This document shows, piece after piece, positions 8,401-15,300 of a stretch of DNA of 48,650 nucleotides (its first letter is position 1; each line of letters opens with the position of its first letter). The notes beneath the pieces were generated by a model that saw nothing but the letters and a program-made list of their open reading frames with translations, made no database searches and had not been told where the DNA came from. This DNA comes from Bacteroidales bacterium (GTDB taxonomy: Bacteria > Bacteroidota > Bacteroidia > Bacteroidales > UBA932). Location: the NCBI GenBank assembly GCA_017558775.1, contig JAFYTP010000028.1, positions 1 through 48,650 on the forward strand. The letters run 5' to 3'. Position numbers and translations under genes: made by a program.

Positions 8401-10085
8401 TTGTCGATGTTCAAGGCGTTCAGGTCCGCGTAAAAGACGTCGGCGTGGAACTGGTAGGCGGCGTCCCGGTTTTTGGGGGAGACGTCGAACTTGCCCTGCA
8501 GCAGCATATTCAGGTTCGGGTCGTTGCAGGAAATGCGGCCGTCGAAAGCGTCGTTCGCATAGCGGCCCGAGGCCTGGATGCCGGTATAGTCATATCCCAT
8601 CGCGCGGAGGCGGTCCACCTTAAGGGTGTCGAGCCGCACGTGCAGATTGCCCTTGGCAAGGGAAGCGTCCACCGCAGTGGTGAGCGTCACCGGTCCGAGC
8701 GCGTCGATACCCGCGATCCGACCGGCGTCGAGGTCCTTGGTCTTCAGGGTTCCGCCGATGGAGATGTCCCGTTTCTTGTCGATGACATCGCGCAGGACGA
8801 GGTCCACGTCGGCCGTGCCGGCGTTGGATTCGAGGTTGCCGTTCACCGCCAGGCGGTTCAGGGTGCCCTGCACGGTGGCGTCCAGGTTGAACTCCGTACC
8901 CCTGCCCATCTTCTTCAGGTCCAGCTTCGTATCCGGCGCCCACTCCTTGATGAAGGTGGCGAGACCGTCCAGGTCGAACTGGAAATCCTTGACCTGGAAG
9001 TCCAGGTCCGTGGTCTCGATGAAAGGAAGCCCCCGCATCGACCCGTCCACGCGGGCCTGCACGCCGCTGCCGTATTCATGGAACGTAAGCCCCCTGAGGT
9101 TGAAGTCGCTGATGGTGCCTTCCACCTTGCCGGCGATATCGGCCTTGAAGGTCATCTGGTCCATGTTGGGGGCGAAGTGGGAGACCGTCTGCATCGACAG
9201 GACGCTCGGGGAGACGAATTCCCCTTCGAGGCGGACCCGGTCCACGAAGTCCTTGTATTCGTCATCCAGCGTGCCCAGAAGGCGGAAGTACCGCAGGTGC
9301 AGGTCGGAATCATTGTCCTTGATGTGGAGGTTGTCCAGCAGGACCTTGCCGTGGCCGACATTCACCTTGCCGGAGACGTCCTGCAGGTCCAGGCCGGTCT
9401 TGTCGGCGATGCGGAGGTGGCCCACATTGGCTCGGATTTCCCCGTCCTTGACCAGGATATCGGAGACGCGGGCATTGACCTTGACCTCCAGATTGTTCCA
9501 GTCGATGACGTTGTCGGGAACCGGCGGGTGTCCCTTGGCCCGCATCTTGGCGGCGGCGGGGTGGTTGATCATCCGGAAGGTGAAGTTCTCGAGTTCCACC
9601 CTGCCGGCCTCCAGGAGGTCGCCGAACTCTTTCTTCTCCTTGTCGGGATCGGACTTGAGGCGGAAGACACGTGATAGGTTGTTCGTATCCTTCCCGTCCG
9701 GTCCAGGTTCGATGACGAGGTTGAATTCACCGTCCTCCAGCCGCAGCCGGCTCACGGAGATGCGCTCCTTGCGGAGGAGACCCCGGATGGAGAAACGGGC
9801 GGACAGGTGCCCGACGCTGAGAAGGGTGTGCTGCCGCGGGAAAGCACCGTCGGAATAGGGCGTACGGTCCCGGACGATGACGTTTTCGAGGGTGACGGCG
9901 TCGAAAGGACGCACCGAAATGCGGCCCACCGTGATGTCTCCGTCGATCTTGTCCGACAGCACCGAAATGGCTTTTCGGGCGAGGGCGGTCTGGACGGTGG
10001 GGGACTGGATGGCGACGACCAAGGCCAGCAGCAAGATGACAATTGCCGCCAGAATCCAGAGCGTTATGCGAAATCCCCTTTTCAC
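5487..10085 (-). CDS. tamB: TamB/DUF490 family translocation-assembly protein
   Basis: 1532 residues with a GTG start at 10085 just below a TATCTTTG element. A single N-terminal membrane anchor (about residues 7-27, ITLWILAAIVILLLALVVAI) is followed by a long beta-rich repetitive body typical of AsmA/TamB proteins, with many alternating hydrophobic strands (for example RISVRPFDAVTLENVIVRD). The conserved DUF490 block is in the last 450 residues (NINGDYTLSQGNFRF and SLFNINGD region), and a short Pro/Thr tail ends it. TamB-type proteins bridge inner and outer membrane and move lipids or help insert outer-membrane proteins. No partner TamA/BamA gene lies within the window. It heads the tamB, rsmI-like, mtaB operon. 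Confidence 0.88.
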   Translation of the reverse strand: MKRGFRITLWILAAIVILLLALVVAIQSPTVQTALARKAISVLSDKIDGDITVGRISVRPFDAVTLENVIVRDRTPYSDGAFPRQHTLLSVGHLSARFSIRGLLRKERISVSRLRLEDGEFNLVIEPGPDGKDTNNLSRVFRLKSDPDKEKKEFGDLLEAGRVELENFTFRMINHPAAAKMRAKGHPPVPDNVIDWNNLEVKVNARVSDILVKDGEIRANVGHLRIADKTGLDLQDVSGKVNVGHGKVLLDNLHIKDNDSDLHLRYFRLLGTLDDEYKDFVDRVRLEGEFVSPSVLSMQTVSHFAPNMDQMTFKADIAGKVEGTISDFNLRGLTFHEYGSGVQARVDGSMRGLPFIETTDLDFQVKDFQFDLDGLATFIKEWAPDTKLDLKKMGRGTEFNLDATVQGTLNRLAVNGNLESNAGTADVDLVLRDVIDKKRDISIGGTLKTKDLDAGRIAGIDALGPVTLTTAVDASLAKGNLHVRLDTLKVDRLRAMGYDYTGIQASGRYANDAFDGRISCNDPNLNMLLQGKFDVSPKNRDAAYQFHADVFYADLNALNIDKRGPSKVSFLADGNLVRTRDKDLLGDVNLRDVVLENAAGRYNIGDITARANEIDGTHKIRFESSFAEGDFSGQKPILAMVNDLKDLLVHKELPSLLEKPGTPWDGTPYEVDFKFFDTREVLAYALPGLYVEKNTSLNLKVDEEGHVDGNVTSGRLALGGKYLKDFKLNFNNRGDALHAALTGSDINLGGFDLRGNKLDLTADDDRFTLAYSFDNQEDQLNKADLRFEGKLTRHPDGLAVTANTLPSAIWYEGNRWDLNSDEVTYRNGDIEVERFSITNGAQSLVLEGGLSPNRADTLAVRMDRFDISLLNTLLMDGKMDFKGQATGRANLVSPTKPSLSLLASISCDSTYVAGRPMGRLQLGSVWNEPEKRFDIRIRNLNEGVRNFDIDGFYRPKDKTIRADAVLNHLDMAYASPFLAGIFDRFGGGLDGKVSVDGTLDKLRIDSEGLKIVDGLLGIEFTQVLYHVVGPVALDTEGLHFKEVSLTDESDGKGTVTGSLLFGGFKNMRLDTHVQFDRMKVLGITDRNAPIYGDVFGTGRVDITGPFDAIALNIDARTVKDGDLHIPLGAGTAKATGDLLVFTSPFEEYEEDEYESMMGSTRNNKKKSSGNLDIRVRVRATPSVMAHIDIGENNLRGLGSGLIDLRIRTGQNSLFNINGDYTLSQGNFRFSALDVVTRDFTIKEGSSIRFNGDVMDSDLNVTGLYSTKADISTLVSTAASKDTGGSRREVDCLLDITGKLRNPQIKFNIDIPELDPGTEGLVQSALNTEDKVMKQFLYLLIANSFLPNEESGIISTNGSNMLYSNMTGIMAGQLNSIFQRLNIPLDLGLNYQQNSAGQNLFDVALSTQLFNNRVVVNGTIGNRRLYGTTTDEVAGDLDIDIKLDKPGTFRLNLFSHSADQYTSFLDNSQRNGVGIAYQREFNDFKQFFRDMFTPRKERDQEVPQGAAGRVVLQIDSTGHAQPLAQPTPTPVNE

Positions 10086-10092
10086 TAACCTA

Positions 10093-10121
10093 CAAAGATA
10101 AGAAAAGTTTACTTATCTTTG
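10093..10121. promoter_or_regulatory. Divergent -7 elements between tamB and tsaD
   Basis: Minus strand: TATCTTTG (10100-10093), 7 nt before the tamB GTG. Plus strand: TATCTTTG (10114-10121), 20 nt before the tsaD ATG. Neither has an exact TTG at 20-nt spacing. The two identical octamers are in opposite orientation, 13 nt apart. Confidence 0.6.
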
Positions 10122-10141
10122 CAGTCTGAAATCGACTTCTT

Positions 10142-11164
10142 ATGGCAGATATCATCCTCGGCATCGAGTCATCCTGCGACGACACCTCCGCCGCCGTCCT
10201 GCGCGACGGGGTGCTGCTGTCCAACGTCATCGCCTCCCAGCAGGTCCACAAGGACTTCGGCGGGGTGGTGCCGGAGCTCGCGTCCCGGGCGCACGAGCAG
10301 AACATCGTCCCGGTGGTCTCGGAGGCGCTCCGCAAGGCCGGCGTGGCCCCGGAGGACCTCACCGCCGTCGCCTTCACCCGCGGACCGGGCCTGTTGGGCT
10401 CGCTCCTGGTGGGCACTTCCTTCGCGAAGGCCCTGTCCCTGTCGCTGGACATCCCGATGGTGATGGTGAACCATCTGCAGGGCCATATCCTCGCGAACTT
10501 CGTCCGGCAGCCGGATAAGCCCGTGGATGAGCCGGAATTCCCGTACCTGTGCCTGCTGGTATCCGGCGGTAACTCGCAGATTGTCAAGGTGAAAAGCCCG
10601 CTGGATTACGAGATTTTGGGCCAGACCATCGACGACGCGGTGGGGGAGGCCTTCGACAAGTGCTCCAAGATGCTGGGCCTGGGTTACCCCGGCGGCCCGG
10701 TCATCGACAAGCTCGCCAAACTGGGCGATCCCAACCGCTTCCATTTCGCGAAACCCAACATCCCGGGGCTCGACTACAGCTTCAGCGGCATCAAGACGTC
10801 GCTCCTGTATTTCGTCCGGGACGAGATGGCGAAGGATCCGGAGTTCCTGGAGAAGAACAAGGAGGACCTCTGCGCCAGTTTCCAGAAAACCCTCATCGAC
10901 ATCCTGATGCAGAAGCTCATCCGGGCGGCGAAGGAGACGCGCATCCGCCAGATCACCATCGGCGGCGGCGTTTCCGCGAACAGCGGCCTGCGCGAGCGGC
11001 TCGTCGCCGAGGGGAAAAAGCGCGGCTGGAAGACCTTCCTGCCCGAATTCAAGTTCACGACCGACAACGCGGCGATGATCGCCGTCGCGGGCTGGTTCCG
11101 CTACAAGGCGGGCGAGCGCACGCCGCTGGATGTCGCCCCTGTTTCCCGGATGGCCGATTATTGA
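10142..11164 (+). CDS. tsaD: tRNA N6-adenosine threonylcarbamoyltransferase TsaD
   Basis: 340 residues, full family length. TsaD transfers threonylcarbamoyl from TC-AMP to A37 of ANN-decoding tRNAs with TsaB and TsaE, which are not in this window. Visible features are the N-terminal GIESSCDDTSAAV block, the metal motif HLQGH (HxxxH, about residues 110-114), LVSGGNSQIV, DDAVGEAFDK and C-terminal GGGVSANSGLRERL with TDNAAMIA. The stop is 1 nt before the ATG of the FAD dehydrogenase, so the two are co-transcribed. Its product is the substrate of MtaB, encoded in the divergent operon. Confidence 0.97.
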   Translation: MADIILGIESSCDDTSAAVLRDGVLLSNVIASQQVHKDFGGVVPELASRAHEQNIVPVVSEALRKAGVAPEDLTAVAFTRGPGLLGSLLVGTSFAKALSLSLDIPMVMVNHLQGHILANFVRQPDKPVDEPEFPYLCLLVSGGNSQIVKVKSPLDYEILGQTIDDAVGEAFDKCSKMLGLGYPGGPVIDKLAKLGDPNRFHFAKPNIPGLDYSFSGIKTSLLYFVRDEMAKDPEFLEKNKEDLCASFQKTLIDILMQKLIRAAKETRIRQITIGGGVSANSGLRERLVAEGKKRGWKTFLPEFKFTTDNAAMIAVAGWFRYKAGERTPLDVAPVSRMADY

Positions 11165-11165
11165 T

Positions 11166-12701
11166 ATGAAAGAGTTCGAAATCGCGAAGAAGATCGGCAA
11201 GGAGCTGACCGAGGCCGAGCTGAAAGAGGCGGCGGCCAAGGCCTTGGGCGTGAAGCCCGAGAAGGTCGGCAACGTCGTCGTCACCCGCCGTTCCGTCGAC
11301 GCCCGCCAGGAAATCCTGTACCGCTACCGGGTGCAGGCGTACCGGGAAGGAGAGGCCTACGAACCTTATCAACTGCCTGAATATCAGGATGTCCATTCGG
11401 CCGAACCGGTCATTGTCATCGGCGCCGGTCCTGCCGGTATGTTCGCCGCCCTGAAGTTGCTCACCCGGGGATTGAAACCCGTCATCCTGGAGCGCGGAAA
11501 GGATGTCCACCGCCGCAAGGTGGATATGGCGAAACTGTCGGTGGAAGGCGTCATCAACCCGGACTCCAACTACTGCTACGGCGAGGGCGGTGCCGGGGCT
11601 TTCTCCGATGGAAAACTCTTCACCCGTTCCTCCAAGCGCGGCGATATCCGCGAGGTCCTGCATCAGCTCGTCCGCTTCGGGGCCGATCCGGACATCCTCA
11701 TTGACGCGCACCCGCATCTCGGGACGGACAAACTGCCCACGATCGTTGAGAACATCCGCCTGTGCATCGAGGAGCACGGCGGCGAGTATCATTTCGACAG
11801 CCGCGTGACGGACATCGGGCCCGTCGCCGGGGGCTTTGAAGTCCATGTCGGCGAGACGGTGTACAAGGCCGCGAAGGTGATTCTCGCGTCGGGCCATTCC
11901 GCCCGCGATATCTATGAGATTTTCGAGCGCCGGGGCTGGACGCTGGAGGCCAAGGGCTTTGCCCTCGGTGTCCGCGTGGAGCACCCGCAGTGGCTCATCA
12001 ATCAAATCCGCTATCACGGTAAATATCAGCCGTTTATGCCTACTGCTGAGTACTCGTTCGTCCAGCAGGTGGAAGGCCGCGGCGTCTTCTCTTTCTGCAT
12101 GTGCCCCGGCGGCATCCTGGTCCCTTCATCCACGGAGGACGGCACCGTCGTGCTGAACGGTATGTCCAATTCCGCCCGTAATTCCAAATGGGCAAATGCA
12201 GGCGTGGTGGTGCAGATTGAGCCGGGTGACCAGCCCGAAGAGTATCAGGGACCTTTCGCCCTGATGGACTACCAGCACGACATTGAGAAGAAGATGTACG
12301 AATACGTGTCCACGCACGGGGGAAAGCACCCGCTTTCGGCCCCCGCGCAGCGGATGAAGGACTTCTGCCGCGGCATCGTGTCCAAGGATCTGCCCAAGAC
12401 GTCCTACCACCCGGGCGCCTGGTCGTCGCCGCTGCACGAGCTCCTTCCGGAGCATGTGGCCCTGCGCCTCCGCCGCGCCTTCCCGCAGGTGGACCGCCAG
12501 ATGCATGGCTATTACACGAATGACGCCCTTCTCCTAGGCGTGGAATCCCGCACTTCCTCCCCGGTCCGCCTGCCGCGCGATCCCGAGACGCTCGAGCACA
12601 TCGACGTTCCCGGACTGTACCCTTGCGGCGAGGGCGCCGGCTACGCCGGAGGCATCGTTTCCTCCGCCCTGGACGGCATAAACTGCGCTGAAAAGGTTTG
12701 A
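11166..12701 (+). CDS. FAD-dependent dehydrogenase of the COG2509 type
   Basis: 511 residues from ATG 11166, directly after the tsaD stop; an upstream start at 11130 would overlap tsaD and is less likely. An N-terminal domain of about 80 residues (EAAAKALGVKPEKV, then RRSVDARQEILYRYRV) precedes the FAD-binding Rossmann motif VIGAGPAGMFAALKLL at about residue 86 and the glycine-rich YGEGGAGAFSDGKLFTR. A second dinucleotide-contact motif, YPCGEGAGYAGGI, lies near the C-terminus. The family is widespread and its substrate is unknown. The co-transcription with tsaD is common in appearance but gives no clear function. Confidence 0.88.
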   Translation: MKEFEIAKKIGKELTEAELKEAAAKALGVKPEKVGNVVVTRRSVDARQEILYRYRVQAYREGEAYEPYQLPEYQDVHSAEPVIVIGAGPAGMFAALKLLTRGLKPVILERGKDVHRRKVDMAKLSVEGVINPDSNYCYGEGGAGAFSDGKLFTRSSKRGDIREVLHQLVRFGADPDILIDAHPHLGTDKLPTIVENIRLCIEEHGGEYHFDSRVTDIGPVAGGFEVHVGETVYKAAKVILASGHSARDIYEIFERRGWTLEAKGFALGVRVEHPQWLINQIRYHGKYQPFMPTAEYSFVQQVEGRGVFSFCMCPGGILVPSSTEDGTVVLNGMSNSARNSKWANAGVVVQIEPGDQPEEYQGPFALMDYQHDIEKKMYEYVSTHGGKHPLSAPAQRMKDFCRGIVSKDLPKTSYHPGAWSSPLHELLPEHVALRLRRAFPQVDRQMHGYYTNDALLLGVESRTSSPVRLPRDPETLEHIDVPGLYPCGEGAGYAGGIVSSALDGINCAEKV

Positions 12702-12791
12702 ATATGAAAGATATATCCGTTGGCACGGATATTGGATAAACAAATTTAATCCCGACATCGGGACTTGACCGTTAACACACTATCAGAAGAA
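12702..12791 (+). other. Intergenic region with two hairpins before the hydrolase gene
   Basis: Two stems: ATATCCG/CGGATAT (12714-12720 with 12726-12732) and a perfect TCCCGA-CA-TCGGGA (12750-12763). Neither has a long T tract, so they are weak terminators or leader structures. No TAnnTTTG match is visible here, and transcription may continue from tsaD. Confidence 0.45.
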
Positions 12792-13343
12792 ATGGAAAAA
12801 CTCAACCATCCCGCCATCCTGGTCGTCGACATGCTCAACGACTTCGTGACCGGCGCCCTTGCCTGTGACCGCGGCAAGGCCATCGTTCCCGCCACCGCCA
12901 GCCTGCTCAAGGCTGCCCGTGAAAAGGGCGTTCCCGTGATTTTTTGCAACGACTGCCACCTCAAAGGCATCGACTTCGAGCTGAAACTCTGGGGTGACCA
13001 CGCCATCAAGGGCACGCCGGGTGCCGAGGTGATTCCCGAACTCGAACTCTGCGACAAGGATTATGTCGTTCCCAAGCGTCGCTACAGCGGCTTCTTCCAG
13101 ACGGATCTGGACATCCTCCTCAAGGAACTGGGTGTCAAGACCGTGATCATCACCGGCCTCCACACGCACATGTGCTGCCGCCACACCTCCGCCGACGCTT
13201 ACATGCTCGGTTACGACGTTGTCGTCGCCAAGGAAGCGACCAACGCCTTCACGGAAGAGGACTACGTCAATGGTCTTGCCTACCTCAAGACCTGCTACGG
13301 TGCCGACGCCTACACGAACGAGGAACTGATCGCCGCCTTCTAA
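12792..13343 (+). CDS. Isochorismatase-family cysteine hydrolase (nicotinamidase-like)
   Basis: 183 residues from ATG 12792 (MEKLNHPAILVVDMLNDF); an upstream TTG in frame is unlikely. The catalytic triad of the family is present: Asp in VVDMLNDF (about residue 13), Lys in VVPKRRYSGF (about 95) and Cys in THMCCRHTSADA (about 127-128). This triad hydrolyses amides such as nicotinamide. Bacteroidota genomes encode several paralogues, and this one lacks enough distinctive residues to name the substrate. It ends in a strong terminator. Confidence 0.85.
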   Translation: MEKLNHPAILVVDMLNDFVTGALACDRGKAIVPATASLLKAAREKGVPVIFCNDCHLKGIDFELKLWGDHAIKGTPGAEVIPELELCDKDYVVPKRRYSGFFQTDLDILLKELGVKTVIITGLHTHMCCRHTSADAYMLGYDVVVAKEATNAFTEEDYVNGLAYLKTCYGADAYTNEELIAAF

Positions 13344-13369
13344 AAAGCGGCCATTTATTCAACAAGCCC

Positions 13370-13399
13370 GGGGATGCCGATTCGGCGTCCCCTTTTTTT
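13370..13399 (+). terminator. Rho-independent terminator
   Basis: A 10-bp stem (13370-13379 with 13383-13392, one wobble), 3-nt loop and seven T residues, 26 nt after the hydrolase stop. It faces the end of the minus-strand FucI-like gene. Confidence 0.9.
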
Positions 13400-13421
13400 G
13401 TGCGGTGAAACCGATTTTGAA

Positions 13422-14612
13422 TTATAGCAGTTCTTCCAGCAGTCCCTTGCAATGGCCCGGGATGATGATGTGATGGTTCCCGATGGGATCCGTCAGGAAG
13501 TAGCGCGCGTCAGAGGGGTTCAGGCGGACGATCACCTGCGTCCGGCAGAGGTTCTGTTCGTATTGATTGCCAATGAGTTCACCTTCCGCGACGAAGTGAC
13601 GCTTGAGGTCGCCGGAGACCTTGAAGACGGTCACGGGACCCTCCGGGAAGACGCCGTGGATACCCACGCCGATGCCGGATTCGAAGTGGGTGTCGAACTG
13701 CCAGTCTTCCACCATGTTGAACGGGATGGTGCAGTGCGCGAAGAGGATTTCTCCCGTCTGGACGTCGATGCGGGAGGGATTTGCCTGGAAGCCGGAGACG
13801 CCGGTGAGGGCGTGGGCGGTCATCATCGACACCAGCGCCGGGACGTCGCCTTCGCAGCTGGCGGGAACCCCTTCGGAGTTGAAGCAGGACAGGGCCAGGC
13901 ATCCGGTGTTGCCCACGGTGGAAAGGAGGTCAAAGCAACGGAGGGTGAAGGCGTCCAGGCTGTGACGTTCCACCAGCACTTTCAGCGCGTTATAAATCTG
14001 GACGGCGCCGGGATAGGCGTCGCGCACTTTCTGTTCCATCTCCTGCTCCTCCGGAGCGGGTTCGCCCTTGGCCTTGTCGATTTCCGTAAGAAGCTCTTCC
14101 ATCGGCACTTCCTCCATCCGGATGCCCAAGGTATCCAGCAGGGCAATCGGGTCCATGTGGCTGGCGATGAGCCAGTCCGAGGGCTGGCCGATGACGCCGA
14201 TGCGCATGTCCTTCAGCCGGGCGCGGGCCTCCTGCACCGCCGCCAGCGTCTGGATCCGACCGGCGACATAGGCGTCGGCCCCGTGCAGGACCTCGCCCCG
14301 CAGCCCCTGCTGACGCAGGAAGGAGAGGATTTCCAGCGACGCCGCCAGGGAATTGCTCTTGCCGGAGGTGAGCAGATAGTATCTGTCGATGCCCCGGGCG
14401 AGCATCTCGGGCAGCAGGGAGCGGAAGATTCCCTCCGCGCCGCCGGTGCGGACGTAGATGAGGTCCAGGGTATGCGAGCCGAAATCCGAGAAATCGGAGC
14501 CCTTGAACTCGTAATTCCCCTCCGGGAAGATCCCCTTCAGGAAAGCGTCGGACAGTTTGGAAACGGCGGCCTCGTCGTGGAGGCCGGAAGTGATGGTGTA
14601 GATGGCGATCAT
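13422..14612 (-). CDS. FucI/AraA-like (sugar isomerase fold) family protein
   Basis: 396 residues, ATG 14612. It resembles the L-fucose/L-arabinose isomerase superfamily: an N-terminal part with alternating Rossmann-like strands (LDLIYVRTGGAEGIFR, RYYLLTSGKSNSLAASLEIL), a middle part (RIGVIGQPSDWLIAS), CFDLLSTVGNTGCLALS and CEGDVPALVSMMTAHALTG, and a C-terminal barrel region (HCTIPFNMV). Real fucose isomerases are about 590 residues, so this is a shorter relative whose reaction is unknown. It starts 10 nt below the SRP RNA on the same strand and has no separate promoter in the gap, so it may be read from the SRP RNA promoter. Confidence 0.75.
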   Translation of the reverse strand: MIAIYTITSGLHDEAAVSKLSDAFLKGIFPEGNYEFKGSDFSDFGSHTLDLIYVRTGGAEGIFRSLLPEMLARGIDRYYLLTSGKSNSLAASLEILSFLRQQGLRGEVLHGADAYVAGRIQTLAAVQEARARLKDMRIGVIGQPSDWLIASHMDPIALLDTLGIRMEEVPMEELLTEIDKAKGEPAPEEQEMEQKVRDAYPGAVQIYNALKVLVERHSLDAFTLRCFDLLSTVGNTGCLALSCFNSEGVPASCEGDVPALVSMMTAHALTGVSGFQANPSRIDVQTGEILFAHCTIPFNMVEDWQFDTHFESGIGVGIHGVFPEGPVTVFKVSGDLKRHFVAEGELIGNQYEQNLCRTQVIVRLNPSDARYFLTDPIGNHHIIIPGHCKGLLEELL

Positions 14613-14622
14613 AACGAAAAAA

Positions 14623-14719
14623 GGGAAAGCTGATTACATCGCACCGCTACGACCTCCTACCCTTGCTGCATTCCTGCCCTGGGGGAGTTCGGAGGGAGCT
14701 GGTCGTGTAAGACTTTCCC
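14623..14719 (-). ncRNA. ffs: Signal recognition particle RNA, small bacterial (4.5S) type
   Basis: 97 nt on the minus strand. Outer ends GGGAAAG (5') and CTTTCCC (3') pair. The conserved domain IV is clear: GGGCAGGAATGCAGCAAGGG, with the asymmetric-loop and GGAA-type tetraloop region that binds Ffh. The 3' end is followed by six T residues (minus strand), giving its own termination signal. The 5' end lies 5 nt after a perfect promoter -7 element. Role: with Ffh it targets nascent membrane and secreted proteins to FtsY/SecYEG. Confidence 0.95.
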
Positions 14720-14723
14720 GATG

Positions 14724-14755
14724 CAAAGGTAGTCAATTTTGATTCGACTACCAAA
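14724..14755 (-). promoter_or_regulatory. SRP RNA promoter
   Basis: On the minus strand TTTG (14755-14752), a 20-nt spacer, then TACCTTTG (14731-14724). The RNA 5' end is 5 nt beyond the last G, which calibrates start-site distance for the other promoters in the window. The -33 element abuts the cdd stop codon. Confidence 0.85.
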
Positions 14756-15238
14756 TTATTCCACTTTCAAACTGTCAAAAATCAGCGGAAGCAGGTCCTC
14801 TACTTTCCCGAACTTGTAGATGGCGTGCGTGCCGATGAGGATGACCCTGAGGGGCCGGCCGAAGTGGCGCTGGTATTCGGCCATCACCTGGCGGCAGCCG
14901 CCGCAAGGAGCGGCCGGCATTTCGCATACTTCGTCCCCGTTCGCGCCCACGATGGCAAGGGTGTCGAAGGCGACGCCGGGATAGTTCGCGCCGGCGGCGA
15001 ACATGGCCGTACGCTCCGCGCAGAGGCCGGAGGGATAGGCGACGTTCTCCTGGTTGGCGCCCTTGACGATGGTGCCGTCGACAAGGCGGAGGGCGGCGCC
15101 GACGTGGAACTTCGAATAGGGTGCATACGACCCGCTGCGCGCCTCGAGGGCGGCTTCGACCAGCTCACGGTCCTTCGGCTCCATGGCGGCCGCGGACTTG
15201 TACTCGGTGTAGTTGATTGTGATAGTCTTCTTGGTCAT
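14756..15238 (-). CDS. cdd: Cytidine deaminase
   Basis: 160 residues from ATG 15238 (MTKKTITINYTEYKS); a TTG further upstream lies in the promoter. Deaminates cytidine and deoxycytidine to uridine and deoxyuridine in pyrimidine salvage. Zinc ligands are the three cysteines of the tetrameric type: CAERTAMF (Cys, with catalytic Glu) and PCGGCRQVM. SGSYAPYSKFHVGAAL is the usual substrate-side block. A 20-residue N-terminal extension precedes the core. The promoter octamer TACTTTTG ends 6 nt before the ATG, so the mRNA is nearly leaderless. It diverges from mnmA. Confidence 0.95.
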   Translation of the reverse strand: MTKKTITINYTEYKSAAAMEPKDRELVEAALEARSGSYAPYSKFHVGAALRLVDGTIVKGANQENVAYPSGLCAERTAMFAAGANYPGVAFDTLAIVGANGDEVCEMPAAPCGGCRQVMAEYQRHFGRPLRVILIGTHAIYKFGKVEDLLPLIFDSLKVE

Positions 15239-15244
15239 AGTTTT

Positions 15245-15281
15245 CAAAAGTAGGAATATTTTTTCAAAATCATTACTTTTG
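15245..15281. promoter_or_regulatory. Divergent -7 elements between cdd and mnmA
   Basis: The same octamer TACTTTTG occurs on both strands: minus 15252-15245 for cdd (6 nt to ATG) and plus 15274-15281 for mnmA (19 nt to ATG). No exact -33 TTG at 20 nt is seen for either. Confidence 0.6.
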
Positions 15282-15300
15282 TACCAGAAAATCAGACGAA

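Noticed and set aside
7872..9674. A 600-codon plus frame inside tamB
   Set aside because: It is a shadow of tamB: composition is Val/Gly/Glu-rich without motifs, and the tamB frame is continuous over 4.6 kb with the right start and membrane anchor.
12702..12791. A small ORF or promoter in the gap before the hydrolase
   Set aside because: An ATG at 12704 leads to a short frame only, and no TAnnTTTG motif is found; only two weak stem-loops are supported.
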